In this document: positions 53,169-61,770 of the stretch, in pieces
Position numbering within the stretch: the stretch's first letter is position 1
Layout: every line of letters starts with the position of its first letter
Source of the DNA: RPQJ01 sp963712815
Lineage (GTDB): Bacteria; Pseudomonadota; Gammaproteobacteria; Steroidobacterales; Steroidobacteraceae
Direction of reading: 5' to 3'
Assembly (NCBI GenBank): GCA_963712815.1
Contig: CAVQJL010000010.1
Coordinates: 199,594 to 263,593 of the forward strand
Length of the DNA: 64,000 nucleotides
The notes under the pieces: generated by a model
Databases searched by the model: none
Seen by the model: the letters and a program-made list of their open reading frames with translations, nothing else
Told to the model about the DNA's origin: nothing
Made by a program: the position numbers and the translations under genes

Positions 53169-55670
53169 TCAGTCCTCGAAAATGACCAGCAGGCTCGGCG
53201 CCAGGTTCTGGTTGCCGAATTCCTCCGCGGCCTCGCGCGAGAAGTACAGCGGCAGGGACATGCCATCGATGTCAGCAAACGGAATGCCGTTTTCCAGCCG
53301 GAGGATCCACTGGGTCACACCCTCGGCCACTTGGTTCGTCACGTCCCAGGTCAGTGCGGATTCCTGGTTCCATGCCTGCTGCGCCACGACGTCGGCCTTG
53401 CGGTCCAGCAGGGGGTTCGGCCAGCGCTGCAGGCATTCCTTCCGCTTGTCGGTCGGATCGGCCTCTTCGGCGCAGTGCCAGGTGGCGCCGGTACCGCTGG
53501 CCAACTTGCCCCCGGCGAGGTCGCCGTCGCCTTCGACGAAATCGCCCTGCAATGGGTGCGCCGCAATGCGGATACCATCGGTGCCCGTTTTCCGCACCGC
53601 CGGTGACAACTCGGCCCCTGCGGGCAGCAACGCAATCGGCGTCAGCATCAGGAACACGTCCCGTACCTCGCCGGCGGCGATCGCCGTCTGCAACGCGTCC
53701 CGGTCGAAGCCCACCACGGCCCACTGGTGCCTGCCACGAGGCGGGTTGGCATTGAGAGCCAGGTACCAGCCAGCGCCGTCGTTACTCTGGGGCGCGGACG
53801 AGTTCAGTGTCACATCGGCCGCGGCCGACAACGAGGTGACCGACGGACCGGGTGGAACGATGCTCTCGAACCAGGCGTCGAAGTCAGCGCCGCACAGGGT
53901 TGGCATGCCAGCCGGGTTGAGCGCATCTGCGGCCGACGAGCCGTCGCTGCAGGTCAGCGTTGACCAGTCCAGCACCGGCCAACGATATTGACGGGTCTGG
54001 TTACGGACATCGAAAAGCGGCTTTATTTTCCAATCGTCTCCCTTACCGTTAGCTCCACCCACCCCACAAATTTCGAATTTGTAGTAGTCCGGATCACTGG
54101 AGCTGTCGGTGCCGTCAGAGCGGTAGTACAAGAACCCCCCTTGGCTCTGGCCGGGCAGTGCGCAATTTGGTTCAGAAACGTAAGTGAGAAAAATTTCCCG
54201 ATACCCGTTGATCGCGAATGGTTGGGTGGAAGTGGTGTTGTGCAAGCCACCGTCCATGAACCTGATCAACGAATTGCCGTAGAGCCAGTTTTTAACGAAA
54301 TCGGAGGATTGCTCCAGGTCGCTGAACTGAACGATCTTGCTGCCGACCTGAAGGCCGGCCCCCGGAAGGCGGCCCCCGCTACTTGCCTGCAGGCAGTCCG
54401 TCGCGTTCCCTCCGCTCGAACTCAGCGTACACAGGAAGCGCGAGGCCGTGACTCCGCTGAACGGAAAAGTGTTGAAACCCAGGTTGAAGAGCCCCTGGAA
54501 GGCTCTGAATGGTGACGCAACCCAGGACCCGTATGCATTTCCGCTGGCATCCACGCTGCCGTATCCGTATGGGCCGAATTCCACCGACGGGAACGGATCA
54601 TTGTAGTAGCCGACAGTCTTGCCGCAGGGCGGTGCGGAGTCCCTCGAACCGGGCGCGGTATGTGCGCAGCCCGCCGAGTTGTCGGGATCCAATGCCTTCT
54701 CGTAGGCTTCTATCGAGCGCGCGAGCAGGAAAGGGTTGTTGCCGTTGAGGATCAGGTATTCGTCCGTGCTGTAGGGCGCGCCGCCGGCACGCAGTTGCGA
54801 CTTCACGTTCCCGACGAAGAACAGGTTGTAGTAATTGATCGGGTCAACGCATCCCTCGGTCTTTGCGCCGGCCGGGCAGATGGCGTCATAGATGTCGTCC
54901 GCACTGTCCGCCGCTGGCGACCCGGCCGCCTGCCAGGCGCGGAAATGCCAGGCCTCGACCAGCACCGCCAGTCCCTGGGCATTCAAGCCGAGGTACCAGT
55001 CCGTGATCGGCTCGACATTCGCGGCGTACCAGGGCCGGTCATCAAGGGTGTTCAACGTGGGTAGCTCCCCGGCGCTGGCCGCGACACAGGCGGCAATGGA
55101 GCCCTTGGAACCGGCGGTCGCAGACGCCGCGTTGGCCAGTGCCTGCATCATTGTCAGGACTGACAGGCCGCCGGAAATTGCGCACGTCTTCCCTGCGGCC
55201 GGGAAGCCGACCGCGCAGTTCGCCCAATCGGACATCTCCTCGACACTCGGTGTGCCGCCATTCTTCATATCCGCCACCCACAGCTGGTAGGTCTGGAAAT
55301 AGGACTGGATGCCGCTGGCGTACTGGTTGATGAAGGCGGTGTCGATGCCGCACTCGAGATCCGCGAGTTCCTGCTCGATTTGGGACAGCTGGCCCGAAAT
55401 GGCCGTCAACGTGTTCTCGATGGTGCCGAGTTCGCCGACGATGGCGGAGGTGCCCGCCGCCTGTCCGCCGCCAAACACCCATCCCCAAGCCTCGCCCTCC
55501 ACGTTCTTGCCGAGGCCGCTGGCCATGCCGCTAATCATCACGGTGGCGCAGCCCTGGGCGCTGTCGCAGGTCTGGGCCTGGGCGGCGGCCGGCCAGAACG
55601 AGTTCAGGAGCAGCGGAAGAGCCGGGGCGCAGCGCAGTGCGAACCGGACAAGCGTGGTGGCGGTCTGCAT
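53169..55670 (-). CDS. Large secreted protein with C-terminal DNRLRE-like domain
   Basis: From ATG 55670 (ggggg upstream) the product is 833 aa: a signal peptide (LPLLLNSFWPAAAQA), a Gly-rich start (EGEAWGWVFGGGQAAGTS), a short coiled-coil stretch (GTIENTLTAISGQLSQIEQE) and an unrecognised central region with about 17 cysteines and many aromatic residues. The last 190 residues fit the beta-sandwich DNRLRE type: ADVTLNSSAPQSN, WAVVGFDRDALQTAI, LTWDVTNQVAEGVTQWIL, SREAAEEFGNQNLAPSLLVI. Such domains occur in extracellular polysaccharide-acting proteins. No catalytic motif is recognised. Codon use is less GC-rich than the neighbours. It is divergent from an AraC regulator. Confidence 0.7.
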   Translation of the reverse strand: MQTATTLVRFALRCAPALPLLLNSFWPAAAQAQTCDSAQGCATVMISGMASGLGKNVEGEAWGWVFGGGQAAGTSAIVGELGTIENTLTAISGQLSQIEQELADLECGIDTAFINQYASGIQSYFQTYQLWVADMKNGGTPSVEEMSDWANCAVGFPAAGKTCAISGGLSVLTMMQALANAASATAGSKGSIAACVAASAGELPTLNTLDDRPWYAANVEPITDWYLGLNAQGLAVLVEAWHFRAWQAAGSPAADSADDIYDAICPAGAKTEGCVDPINYYNLFFVGNVKSQLRAGGAPYSTDEYLILNGNNPFLLARSIEAYEKALDPDNSAGCAHTAPGSRDSAPPCGKTVGYYNDPFPSVEFGPYGYGSVDASGNAYGSWVASPFRAFQGLFNLGFNTFPFSGVTASRFLCTLSSSGGNATDCLQASSGGRLPGAGLQVGSKIVQFSDLEQSSDFVKNWLYGNSLIRFMDGGLHNTTSTQPFAINGYREIFLTYVSEPNCALPGQSQGGFLYYRSDGTDSSSDPDYYKFEICGVGGANGKGDDWKIKPLFDVRNQTRQYRWPVLDWSTLTCSDGSSAADALNPAGMPTLCGADFDAWFESIVPPGPSVTSLSAAADVTLNSSAPQSNDGAGWYLALNANPPRGRHQWAVVGFDRDALQTAIAAGEVRDVFLMLTPIALLPAGAELSPAVRKTGTDGIRIAAHPLQGDFVEGDGDLAGGKLASGTGATWHCAEEADPTDKRKECLQRWPNPLLDRKADVVAQQAWNQESALTWDVTNQVAEGVTQWILRLENGIPFADIDGMSLPLYFSREAAEEFGNQNLAPSLLVIFED

Positions 55671-55882
55671 TTCGGATTCCCCCAGCGGCATTGCTATCAA
55701 GTCATGTCGGCGTGGTGGCGACTGCCGCTTGCCTTGCCACGCCCTACGTTGTGCTTGAAGAGTCTAGTGCCGTGCTTCTTCCCGATGTTAGGCTCTGCGT
55801 CCCGTGTTTCGTTGACCTGGCGTCTCACAGGCAACCCGTCTGGTACCGAGCTAGAACCTTCGACAGCAGGACCCGGGCACCG

Positions 55883-56989
55883 ATGAGCCAATCTTCAGAA
55901 CCCGAAAGAGTCTCGAGGATCCGGTTCGACACTCAGCAATTTGCCGCATCCGAGCGCCAGGCGGCGTTCTCGCTGCTCACGCAGGCTCTGTACGAGGGCT
56001 CAGCCATCGGGGACCCGGCGGAGTTTGCTGTTCATGCCACCGGCTATCAGGTCGGCGACCTGGTGTTCTCGGTCGTGTCGTTGAGTCCCATGCGCTTTGT
56101 GCGGGACGAGCGCCATCTGCAGGGCGCCGCCAGCGACTTTCTGGTACTCGAGATGCAACTGGCCGGCGAGCAGAGGCTGCTGATGGACGTCGGTCACCGG
56201 CTCCTGCTGCCAAGGCACATCAACCTGCGCGACTGGGCCTGCGGCTTCGAGTCCGAGGCCACGGCGATGAGCCTGCAGTCGATCCTCATTCCGCGCCGCC
56301 GGCTGCATTTCGCCTCTGCCCTGGGAGTCGGCAATCCCGTAATTTCCTGGTCCATGGACGCGCCCGACGGCCGCATGGTGTCGCTGCTGTGGCGTGAACT
56401 GCAGGCCAGCCTGGAACAGGTCCCCCGGGCCGACGCCGAGGCCCTGGCGCAGGCGTTCCTCGGTTTCCTGGACGGGTTGCTCGGACGCGAGGCCGGGCCG
56501 GACAGGCCGGTCACACTCGGCGCCATGCAGCAGTACCTGACGCTGCGGATACGCAGCGTGTCCGGTGTGGCCGATCTGTGCCGCCACTTCGGTGTCTCGC
56601 GCAGCACGGTCTACCGCCTGTTCGAGCCGATCGGCGGCGTCGCGCGGTTTCTGAACGAAACGCGGCTCGAGCGCTGCCGCATCGAGCTGCGGTTTTCCGA
56701 CCCCGATCGTGTCCGCGTGAGCGAGGTAGCGGCGTCCTGGGGCTATCCCGACCCGAGCTCCTTTTCACGCCGCTTTCGCCGCCGCTTCCGGTTGCCGCCA
56801 TCGGCGGTGCTGGGCAGCGGCCGCGCTGCGATGACGACGACCGCGCCGCTGTTCGCACCCGGGTCGACCAACGACTGGTCTGCGAGTCGCTGGTACCGCG
56901 AGTACATGAGCTGGTTCAACCGGGCGGCCGGTTGGGATCTGCAGGCGACGGCCGAGCAGGCCGCTGGGGATAAAGGTGCCGGTGGATAA
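55883..56989 (+). CDS. AraC-family transcriptional regulator
   Basis: The 368-aa protein has an AraC-binding-type N-terminal domain (GYQVGDLVFSVVSLSPMRFV, MDVGHRLLLPRHINL) and a C-terminal pair of helix-turn-helix units: SVSGVADLCRHFGVSRSTVY then VSEVAASWGYPDPSSFSRRF. It resembles regulators with a cupin sensing domain; the effector is unknown. Being divergent from the secreted DNRLRE gene, it is a candidate regulator of it. The last residues (GDKGAGG) and the stop codon come from the end repeat of the adjacent RAYT element. Confidence 0.88.
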   Translation: MSQSSEPERVSRIRFDTQQFAASERQAAFSLLTQALYEGSAIGDPAEFAVHATGYQVGDLVFSVVSLSPMRFVRDERHLQGAASDFLVLEMQLAGEQRLLMDVGHRLLLPRHINLRDWACGFESEATAMSLQSILIPRRRLHFASALGVGNPVISWSMDAPDGRMVSLLWRELQASLEQVPRADAEALAQAFLGFLDGLLGREAGPDRPVTLGAMQQYLTLRIRSVSGVADLCRHFGVSRSTVYRLFEPIGGVARFLNETRLERCRIELRFSDPDRVRVSEVAASWGYPDPSSFSRRFRRRFRLPPSAVLGSGRAAMTTTAPLFAPGSTNDWSASRWYREYMSWFNRAAGWDLQATAEQAAGDKGAGG

Positions 56990-57008
56990 AGGTGCCGGTG
57001 TTACGGTT
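56971..57008. repeat. Left end repeat of the RAYT element
   Basis: Two partial copies of taaaggtgccggtg (from 56971 and 56987) run directly into ttacggtt. They contain the TAA of the AraC gene (56987-56989) and, on the minus strand, the last codons of the transposase gene. Confidence 0.75.
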
Positions 57009-57906
57009 CTTCGCTTGATTCGATCGAGTCGGGCGGTCGGTCGTTCAGCTGTCCACTGAGTGTCGAAGGCGCGCGGTTCAGGAACCGGGCAACCTGCGAC
57101 ATGTTTGCGGCGCCCTCGAGCAGCGCGAGTCGGGCGATCTCCCGGCGTGCCTCTACCAGGCCTCCGCGCCGCCGCTTCGACCGCAGTTCATCTAGCGTCA
57201 GCGCCCGCGAGTCGGCCACTTCCGCGGCTATGTCATTCAGGCTGCGCGTTTGTCGTTCATGCCCCGCGCCGTGCATGACGGGCGTCGGCACGTCCGGCCG
57301 GTCGGTTCGAGTCGGCCGGCCCCGCCGAACGATCGGACTGACTTCGTCTGGATCGGTGCACGCCGGCGGGTCGTTCATGAAGCGGAGATAGGCCGTGCGG
57401 GCGACCTTGATCGACCCGCCGAGCCTGCCGAGGACCGGGTCGGTACATAGCCAGTCCGGGCAGGTCGCCCCAAGGTAGGCGCTATGGCTGCTCCAGCGAT
57501 AGTCCGCTGGACGGGTCACCATTCCAGCGCGGACCGGGTTGAGGTGGATGTAACGCACCAGCGTGAGCAGGTACCGCTCGGCATCGACCAGCCGCGCCCG
57601 GTATCGGCGCTCGAACAGGTGGCCGGTCGTCGCGAGGGACCGCTGTTTCGCCCGCGCGTAGCGTGACGCAACGATGCCCATTACAGCGCCGAGCGGCGCC
57701 GCGTCGACCTGGATCGCCAGGTGGACGTGGTTGGTCATCCAGCAATAAGCGAAAAGACTGGCGCCATAGCGTTCGACGGCACGCGCCACGATCTCCTCGA
57801 AGCAGAGGTAATCGCTGCTGCAAGCGAAAATGGCCTGGCGATGGTTGCCGCGCAGCACGGCATGGTACAAGCCGCCCGGCACGTGCACTCGACGCTGGCG
57901 TGGCAT
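57001..57906 (-). CDS. REP-associated tyrosine transposase (RAYT, IS200-like Y1)
   Basis: The 301-aa protein has the Y1 transposase fold: GGLYHAVLRGNHRQAIF, the HUH metal motif WMTNHVHLAIQ and the catalytic tyrosine region around RYLLTLVRYIHLNPVRAGM followed by YRWSSHSAYLG. A C-terminal helical extension contains basic DNA-binding segments (LTLDELRSKRRRGGLVEARR) and a helix-turn-helix-like end (MSQVARFLNRAPSTLSGQL), as in TnpA_REP proteins that act on dispersed palindromes. The stop overlaps the left end repeat. Confidence 0.92.
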   Translation of the reverse strand: MPRQRRVHVPGGLYHAVLRGNHRQAIFACSSDYLCFEEIVARAVERYGASLFAYCWMTNHVHLAIQVDAAPLGAVMGIVASRYARAKQRSLATTGHLFERRYRARLVDAERYLLTLVRYIHLNPVRAGMVTRPADYRWSSHSAYLGATCPDWLCTDPVLGRLGGSIKVARTAYLRFMNDPPACTDPDEVSPIVRRGRPTRTDRPDVPTPVMHGAGHERQTRSLNDIAAEVADSRALTLDELRSKRRRGGLVEARREIARLALLEGAANMSQVARFLNRAPSTLSGQLNDRPPDSIESSEEP

Positions 57907-57989
57907 CGGGCAATCCCGAAACGAATGATCGCTCGATCATGGCCAGCAGACGCCCTCAGCGCCCGTCGCAAATCAGCCCGATATGTTCA

Positions 57990-58051
57990 CTAACTGAAAC
58001 CGTAACACCGGCACCTATTTCTAACTGAAACCGTAACACCGGCACCTATTT
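57990..58051. repeat. Two perfect 31-bp tandem units, right end of the RAYT element
   Basis: The units 57990-58020 and 58021-58051 are identical. Each holds aaccgtaacaccggcacc, the reverse complement of the left-end core. With no spacer between them they are not a CRISPR. They are close to the 3' end of the desaturase gene, 30 bases downstream of its stop. Confidence 0.9.
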
Positions 58052-58081
58052 GCCTTGCCTGATATTCCACGATGCGTTGCG

Positions 58082-59162
58082 TCATGCGACCGCAGCGGTG
58101 CGATGCGACGGGAAGGGCACCATCCGCCGGGCGTCCTCGTCCCACAGTTTCAGGCGGGCACACGCCAGGCTGCCGCGCAGCGTGAGTCGCGGTGCCGCCT
58201 TCAGTTGCGGGTTCGCCTCGACGCATTCGCGCAACCGGTAATTCGGCACGCGGCTCGCCAGGTGGTGGACGTGGTGATAACCGATGTTGCCGGTGAACCA
58301 GTGCAGCCAGGCGGGCAGCGCGTAGAACGAGCTGCCGGCGAGCGCGGCGGCCTGCGGGTTCCAGTCCTGCTGTCGCGCCCAGTACGTGTTCTCGAACTGG
58401 TGCTGCACGTAGAACAGCCACACGCCTGCCGCGCCGGCGAGCATCAGCAGCGGCAGCTGCACCGCCAGCACGGCGCGCCACCCGAACAGCCAGACCAGCG
58501 CGCCGCCCGCGATAAGCAGCGCGAGGTCGTTCAGCAGCACGCTCCGCCACTCTCGTCTCCACTCGAGCGGCATGTCCAGCGGCAGGCGGTGCTTGAGCAG
58601 GAACTGGTAGAGCGGGCCGACCAGCAGCAGGACCGGCATGCTGCGGTACGAGCCGGTAGGCGAGACGCCGTGTCGGACCGAGCCCCTGGTATTCCTGCAG
58701 CGTCAGCGTATGCACGTCCCCGTAGCCCCGGCGGTCCAGGTTTCCGGACGTTCCGTGATGGAGGGCGTGGGTCTTCCTCCAGTACTCGTACGGGAACAGC
58801 GTCATCACCCCGAGCAGCGCTCCGAGCCCCTGGTTCAGTCGCTGGCTCCTGAAGTATGAACCGTGGCCGCAGTCGTGCTGGATGATGAACAGGCGAACGT
58901 ACAGGCCCGCCGTCGGCAGTGCGAGCAGCAGGCACAGGCCGCGGCTCGCCTCGAACGTGAGCGCCATCAACGCCCAGAGCGCCAGGAAAGCCGGCAGCGT
59001 GGTGCCGAGTTGCAGGACGGCCCTGCGGACGTCCGGCTTCGCGTACCGGGACACGTTCCGCCTCAGCATGGACGAGGATTCCGCCACAGCCCTGTCCAAT
59101 TCCCTGTCCTCGCTGTGCCCAAGCTCCGATGATAGATGAGTGCGCCAACTTTTGTGTGGCAC
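58082..59162 (-). CDS. Membrane fatty acid desaturase (one-base frameshift)
   Basis: The protein has the three histidine boxes of acyl-lipid desaturases: HDCGHGS, HALHHG and HHVHH (in FTGNIGYHHVHHL), with membrane segments between (LPAFLALWALMALTF, LLIAGGALVWLFG). The first part, down to LGPTRRLAYRL, is in one frame; near 58650 one extra base shifts it, and the second part (PVLLLVGPLYQFLLKHRLPL to the stop at 58082) is in another. Corrected it is about 330-360 aa. The start is uncertain: an ATG at 59069 or a GTG farther up to 59162. It is likely a delta-12/omega-6-type enzyme. Confidence 0.82.
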
Positions 59163-59234
59163 CGACGCGGGAGGGGGACTCGATTGCCGTGCCCGGGTCG
59201 ACTATTCAGGCACCGCATTCATCAGGGAGGCATC

Positions 59235-59366
59235 ATGGTGCACCGCAATGAAACTCGCGTGGACTCGGCCATTCACGATCCTTCCGACGTCTACGCAAGA
59301 CCGATCGACGTCGTCAACGACGCACGGCCGGGCACTGATCGGACATATCCCGTAAGCGGTCCCTGA
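59235..59366 (+). CDS. Small hypothetical protein with strong ribosome site
   Basis: GGGAGG lies five bases before ATG 59235, and the 43-aa product contains IHDPSDVYARPIDVVNDAR. This resembles the opening of a widespread small proteobacterial family in which DPxxVxxxPxDV is followed by a helical tail; here the tail (PGTDRTYPVSGP) is short and unrelated, so it may be truncated. The remaining 59367-59500 shows no gene. Confidence 0.5.
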   Translation: MVHRNETRVDSAIHDPSDVYARPIDVVNDARPGTDRTYPVSGP

Positions 59367-59500
59367 GAAACTCGACCGCATTATGTCGCGCAAGCGATGT
59401 CGGAATTCTTTACGCCTGCTGTCAATTGAAGTGGTGTACCGTTCGGTCACCCGCGCCGCATTTCCAGGCGCGGACAATACAGAACAACAGGGGCACAACA

Positions 59501-60061
59501 ATGAAAAGCAGGATTCTCGGGTTGCTGGCCGTAGGTGCGCTTGCAGCTTCCGGCAGCGCGAATGCCGCAGTCACTTTTACGATCAGTCAGGTCGGAGGCG
59601 ACGTAGTCATCACCGGCAGCGGCAGTTACGATCTTACCGGCGCTGCCTTGATTGGCGGTGGAGTTCAGGACGGGTACATCAACAGTTCGCTCGGCCTGGC
59701 GGTCGGCGGACCCTTCGGCTCCGTGGACTTGTACGCGCTTACGGTGAATCCCGGAGCCTTCGGCACCGGCAGCTATCTTGACGGCAGCCCTGACGTCGGT
59801 GACCGGTTCGGGCTCGATGTCATCACTTTTGGCGGATTCATCACAGTGCCGCAGGGCTACGCCGGCGGCCCGCTCTCCGGCTCGACGACCTTCAGTGGCC
59901 AGACCTATGCCTCGCTCGGGCTCACAGCCGGCAGCGCTTACACGTACAGAATCGCGAACGACTCGATGACACTGCGCGTGGTGCCCGAACCCGGCACGCT
60001 TGCGCTATTGGGGCTCGGTCTCGCGGGGCTGGGATTGAGCAGGCGCCGCCGATCAGTCTGA
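59501..60061 (+). CDS. PEP-CTERM sorting-signal protein, secreted
   Basis: The 186-aa protein has a signal peptide (ILGLLAVGALAASGSANA), a glycine/serine-rich beta mature region (ITGSGSYDLTGAALIGGG, GGPLSGSTTFSGQTYASLG) and at the end a canonical PEP-CTERM: VPEPGTLALLGLGLAGLGLS followed by RRRRSV. Such proteins are processed by EpsH/XrtA exosortase and often go to the cell surface with exopolysaccharide. No exosortase gene is in the window. AGGGG precedes the start and a strong terminator follows. Confidence 0.92.
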   Translation: MKSRILGLLAVGALAASGSANAAVTFTISQVGGDVVITGSGSYDLTGAALIGGGVQDGYINSSLGLAVGGPFGSVDLYALTVNPGAFGTGSYLDGSPDVGDRFGLDVITFGGFITVPQGYAGGPLSGSTTFSGQTYASLGLTAGSAYTYRIANDSMTLRVVPEPGTLALLGLGLAGLGLSRRRRSV

Positions 60062-60083
60062 GCTCACCGGCACTCGACACAGG

Positions 60084-60109
60084 ACCCCGCTTCGGCGGGG
60101 TTTCTTTTT
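60084..60109 (+). terminator. Intrinsic terminator of the PEP-CTERM gene
   Basis: The stem accccgc/gcggggt with a ttcg tetraloop is followed by tttcttttt, starting 23 bases after the stop codon. It is a textbook intrinsic terminator. Confidence 0.93.
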
Positions 60110-60224
60110 GGAGTCGGCGCGACGGGCGGAGCGCGGCCGGCTGGTGGGCTGTGCCCCGCGCGCGTTGCGCCTGGGGTCACGGCCTGTTAGTAGTGTGCCA
60201 GGTATCGCGCATGGAGGGTTCGAC

Positions 60225-60683
60225 GTGACGGAGCACTGGGCGACACGCACGGGGAGGTGGAGGCAGGCGCTGCGCGAGCAGAGTGCGCTACCGCTGGAGG
60301 AGCGGCTCTATGGCGTGATCCGGTCCGACATCCAGTCCGGTGCACTGCCGGGTGGCGCGCTGCTGCCGACCACCGAACGCGTCGCGGCGGAGATGGCGAT
60401 CGACGAGATCGCGGTGCAGTCGGCGTTCGCGCGACTGCTCTGGGAGGGGCTCGTTTCCGTGCGCGGGGATGGGGTGCTGTGCATCGCGAGTGGCGATGTC
60501 GAGAAGCACGTCGGTGAGGAGACGCAGATCCGGTTCGAGGAGTCGCTGCTGAAGGCCATGCGCGAAGCTCAGGCGCGAGGCCTGTCGAGCACCGAGGCGA
60601 CCGGGATGTTCAAGGCGGCGCTGCAGCGTCTCGGCGAGATCGAGCAGGAGAAGAAGGAAAAGAACAAAGGCGAGGACGATTGA
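60225..60683 (+). CDS. GntR-family transcriptional regulator, short (YhcF/YtrA type)
   Basis: The 152-aa product from GTG 60225 (GGAGG seven bases upstream) has a GntR winged helix: PLEERLYGVIRSDIQSGALP, then LLPTTERVAAEMAIDEIAVQ and SAFARLLWEGLVSVRGDGV. No large effector domain follows; a short helical tail rich in Glu and Lys (IEQEKKEKNKGEDD) ends it, as in small YtrA-like repressors, which usually control a nearby ABC transporter. None is next to it here. Confidence 0.85.
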   Translation: MTEHWATRTGRWRQALREQSALPLEERLYGVIRSDIQSGALPGGALLPTTERVAAEMAIDEIAVQSAFARLLWEGLVSVRGDGVLCIASGDVEKHVGEETQIRFEESLLKAMREAQARGLSSTEATGMFKAALQRLGEIEQEKKEKNKGEDD

Positions 60684-60753
60684 GGTGGAGGGCCGCGGCG
60701 TGCGTGCCGGCAGGTTCCAGGGGCCGGCCGGTGTGGACTGGTGTCGAGCGCTT

Positions 60754-61770
60754 TCACGCGAAGCCTTGAAACATGCGTCGGTACTGGCTGGGTGAGAGGC
60801 CAGTCAGCCTCTTGAACAGGCGGCGGAAGAACGACGCGTCTGAGTAGCCGACCTCGGCGCTGATCTCTTCCACGGCAAGCGAGCCCGATTCCAGCAGTCG
60901 CTTCGCTTCCTCTATGCGCAGGTTCTGCAGGTACTCGATCAGCGAGCTGCCTGTGGCTGCCTTGAAGCGCCGCTTGATTGTCCGTTCGGGCAGTTTGCCA
61001 ACTGACACCACCTGGCTGATTGCCTCGACCTCACGAAAGTTTTCCTTCAACCAGTTCTCGCACCGCCGCGCCACCGAGTCGGCGTGCGGTTGGTTGCGTA
61101 CCAGTGAGGCAAAGGGCAGGTCACCTTCATCGTGCCACTTGAGGAGATAGACCTTCGCGATGCGCAGCGCCTCGCCCGGACTGGCGTGGCGCGCAATGAT
61201 GTGCAGCGCCAGGTCGTGCCACGACGTAGTGCCGCCGGCCGTGACGATCCGGCCGCCCGCATCGGCGTATGCGAGGTTGGGTGCCGGGTCGAAGCGGACA
61301 TTGGGATAGCTGCGACGGAACAGGTCCTGGTAGCCCCAGTGAGAGGTGGCGTGGCGCCCGTCGAGCAAGCCGGTTTCCGCAAGCATCACCGAGCCGGAGC
61401 AAGCGGAGTACAGCGAAGAGCCGGCGAGGTACCGACGGCGCAACCATTCGATCAGCGCAGGGTAGCGTCCGTGCAAGGGCTCGTCGGGCCCGAGCCACAG
61501 CTCAGGAAGAATTATGATCGGCGCGCAGGGATCGTCGGCGATCGCAACGGCCGGTCGCACCGGAATACCGTTGCCGCAGCTGAAAGACGTGCGCCGTGTG
61601 GACACGATCCGCACCCGGAACAGCTGCCGTTCGTCGCTGGTACGCACCAGTGTCTGCCAGATGACGCCCGCGGCGGAGAGCACGTCGACCAGGCCGTACA
61701 GCGCTGACCCTGCGGTCTCGGGCACGGCGACGATCAGCACGTCTATCGGTCCCCGCTGATTCCGTTTCAT
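60754..61770 (-). CDS. GlxA/FtrA-type AraC regulator with DJ-1/PfpI domain
   Basis: The 338-aa protein has an N-terminal DJ-1/PfpI-like domain (DVLIVAVPETAGSALYGLVD, the elbow SLYSACSGSVMLAETGLLDG with a cysteine) and a C-terminal AraC DNA-binding domain (LPERTIKRRFKAATGSSLIE and VEEISAEVGYSDASFFRRLF). I chose ATG 61770, preceded by GGAG; an alternative start lies at 61794. It is divergent from the osmC-like gene and likely controls it. Confidence 0.88.
   Translation of the reverse strand: MKRNQRGPIDVLIVAVPETAGSALYGLVDVLSAAGVIWQTLVRTSDERQLFRVRIVSTRRTSFSCGNGIPVRPAVAIADDPCAPIIILPELWLGPDEPLHGRYPALIEWLRRRYLAGSSLYSACSGSVMLAETGLLDGRHATSHWGYQDLFRRSYPNVRFDPAPNLAYADAGGRIVTAGGTTSWHDLALHIIARHASPGEALRIAKVYLLKWHDEGDLPFASLVRNQPHADSVARRCENWLKENFREVEAISQVVSVGKLPERTIKRRFKAATGSSLIEYLQNLRIEEAKRLLESGSLAVEEISAEVGYSDASFFRRLFKRLTGLSPSQYRRMFQGFA

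Larger units (their letters stand above)
56971..58051. mobile_element. RAYT (REP-associated tyrosine transposase) element with end repeats
   Basis: The transposase is flanked by related inverted ends. The left end (56971-57008) has taaaggtgccggtg twice, continuing ttacggtt. The right end (57990-58051) is a perfect tandem of two 31-bp units, starting ctaactgaaaccgtaacacc. The shared core ggtgccggtgttacggtt on the left is the reverse complement of aaccgtaacaccggcacc on the right, so the ends pair over 18 bases. This is the layout of TnpA-REP/IS200-like elements. No target duplication is evident. Confidence 0.82.

Noticed and set aside
57990..58051. Start of a CRISPR array
   Set aside because: Only two units, adjacent without spacers, and the same core occurs inverted on the other side of a RAYT gene; no cas genes.
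57990..58081. Desaturase reading continuing through the 31-bp repeats
   Set aside because: This is the wrong frame after the shift near 58650; the frame with the third histidine box ends at 58082.
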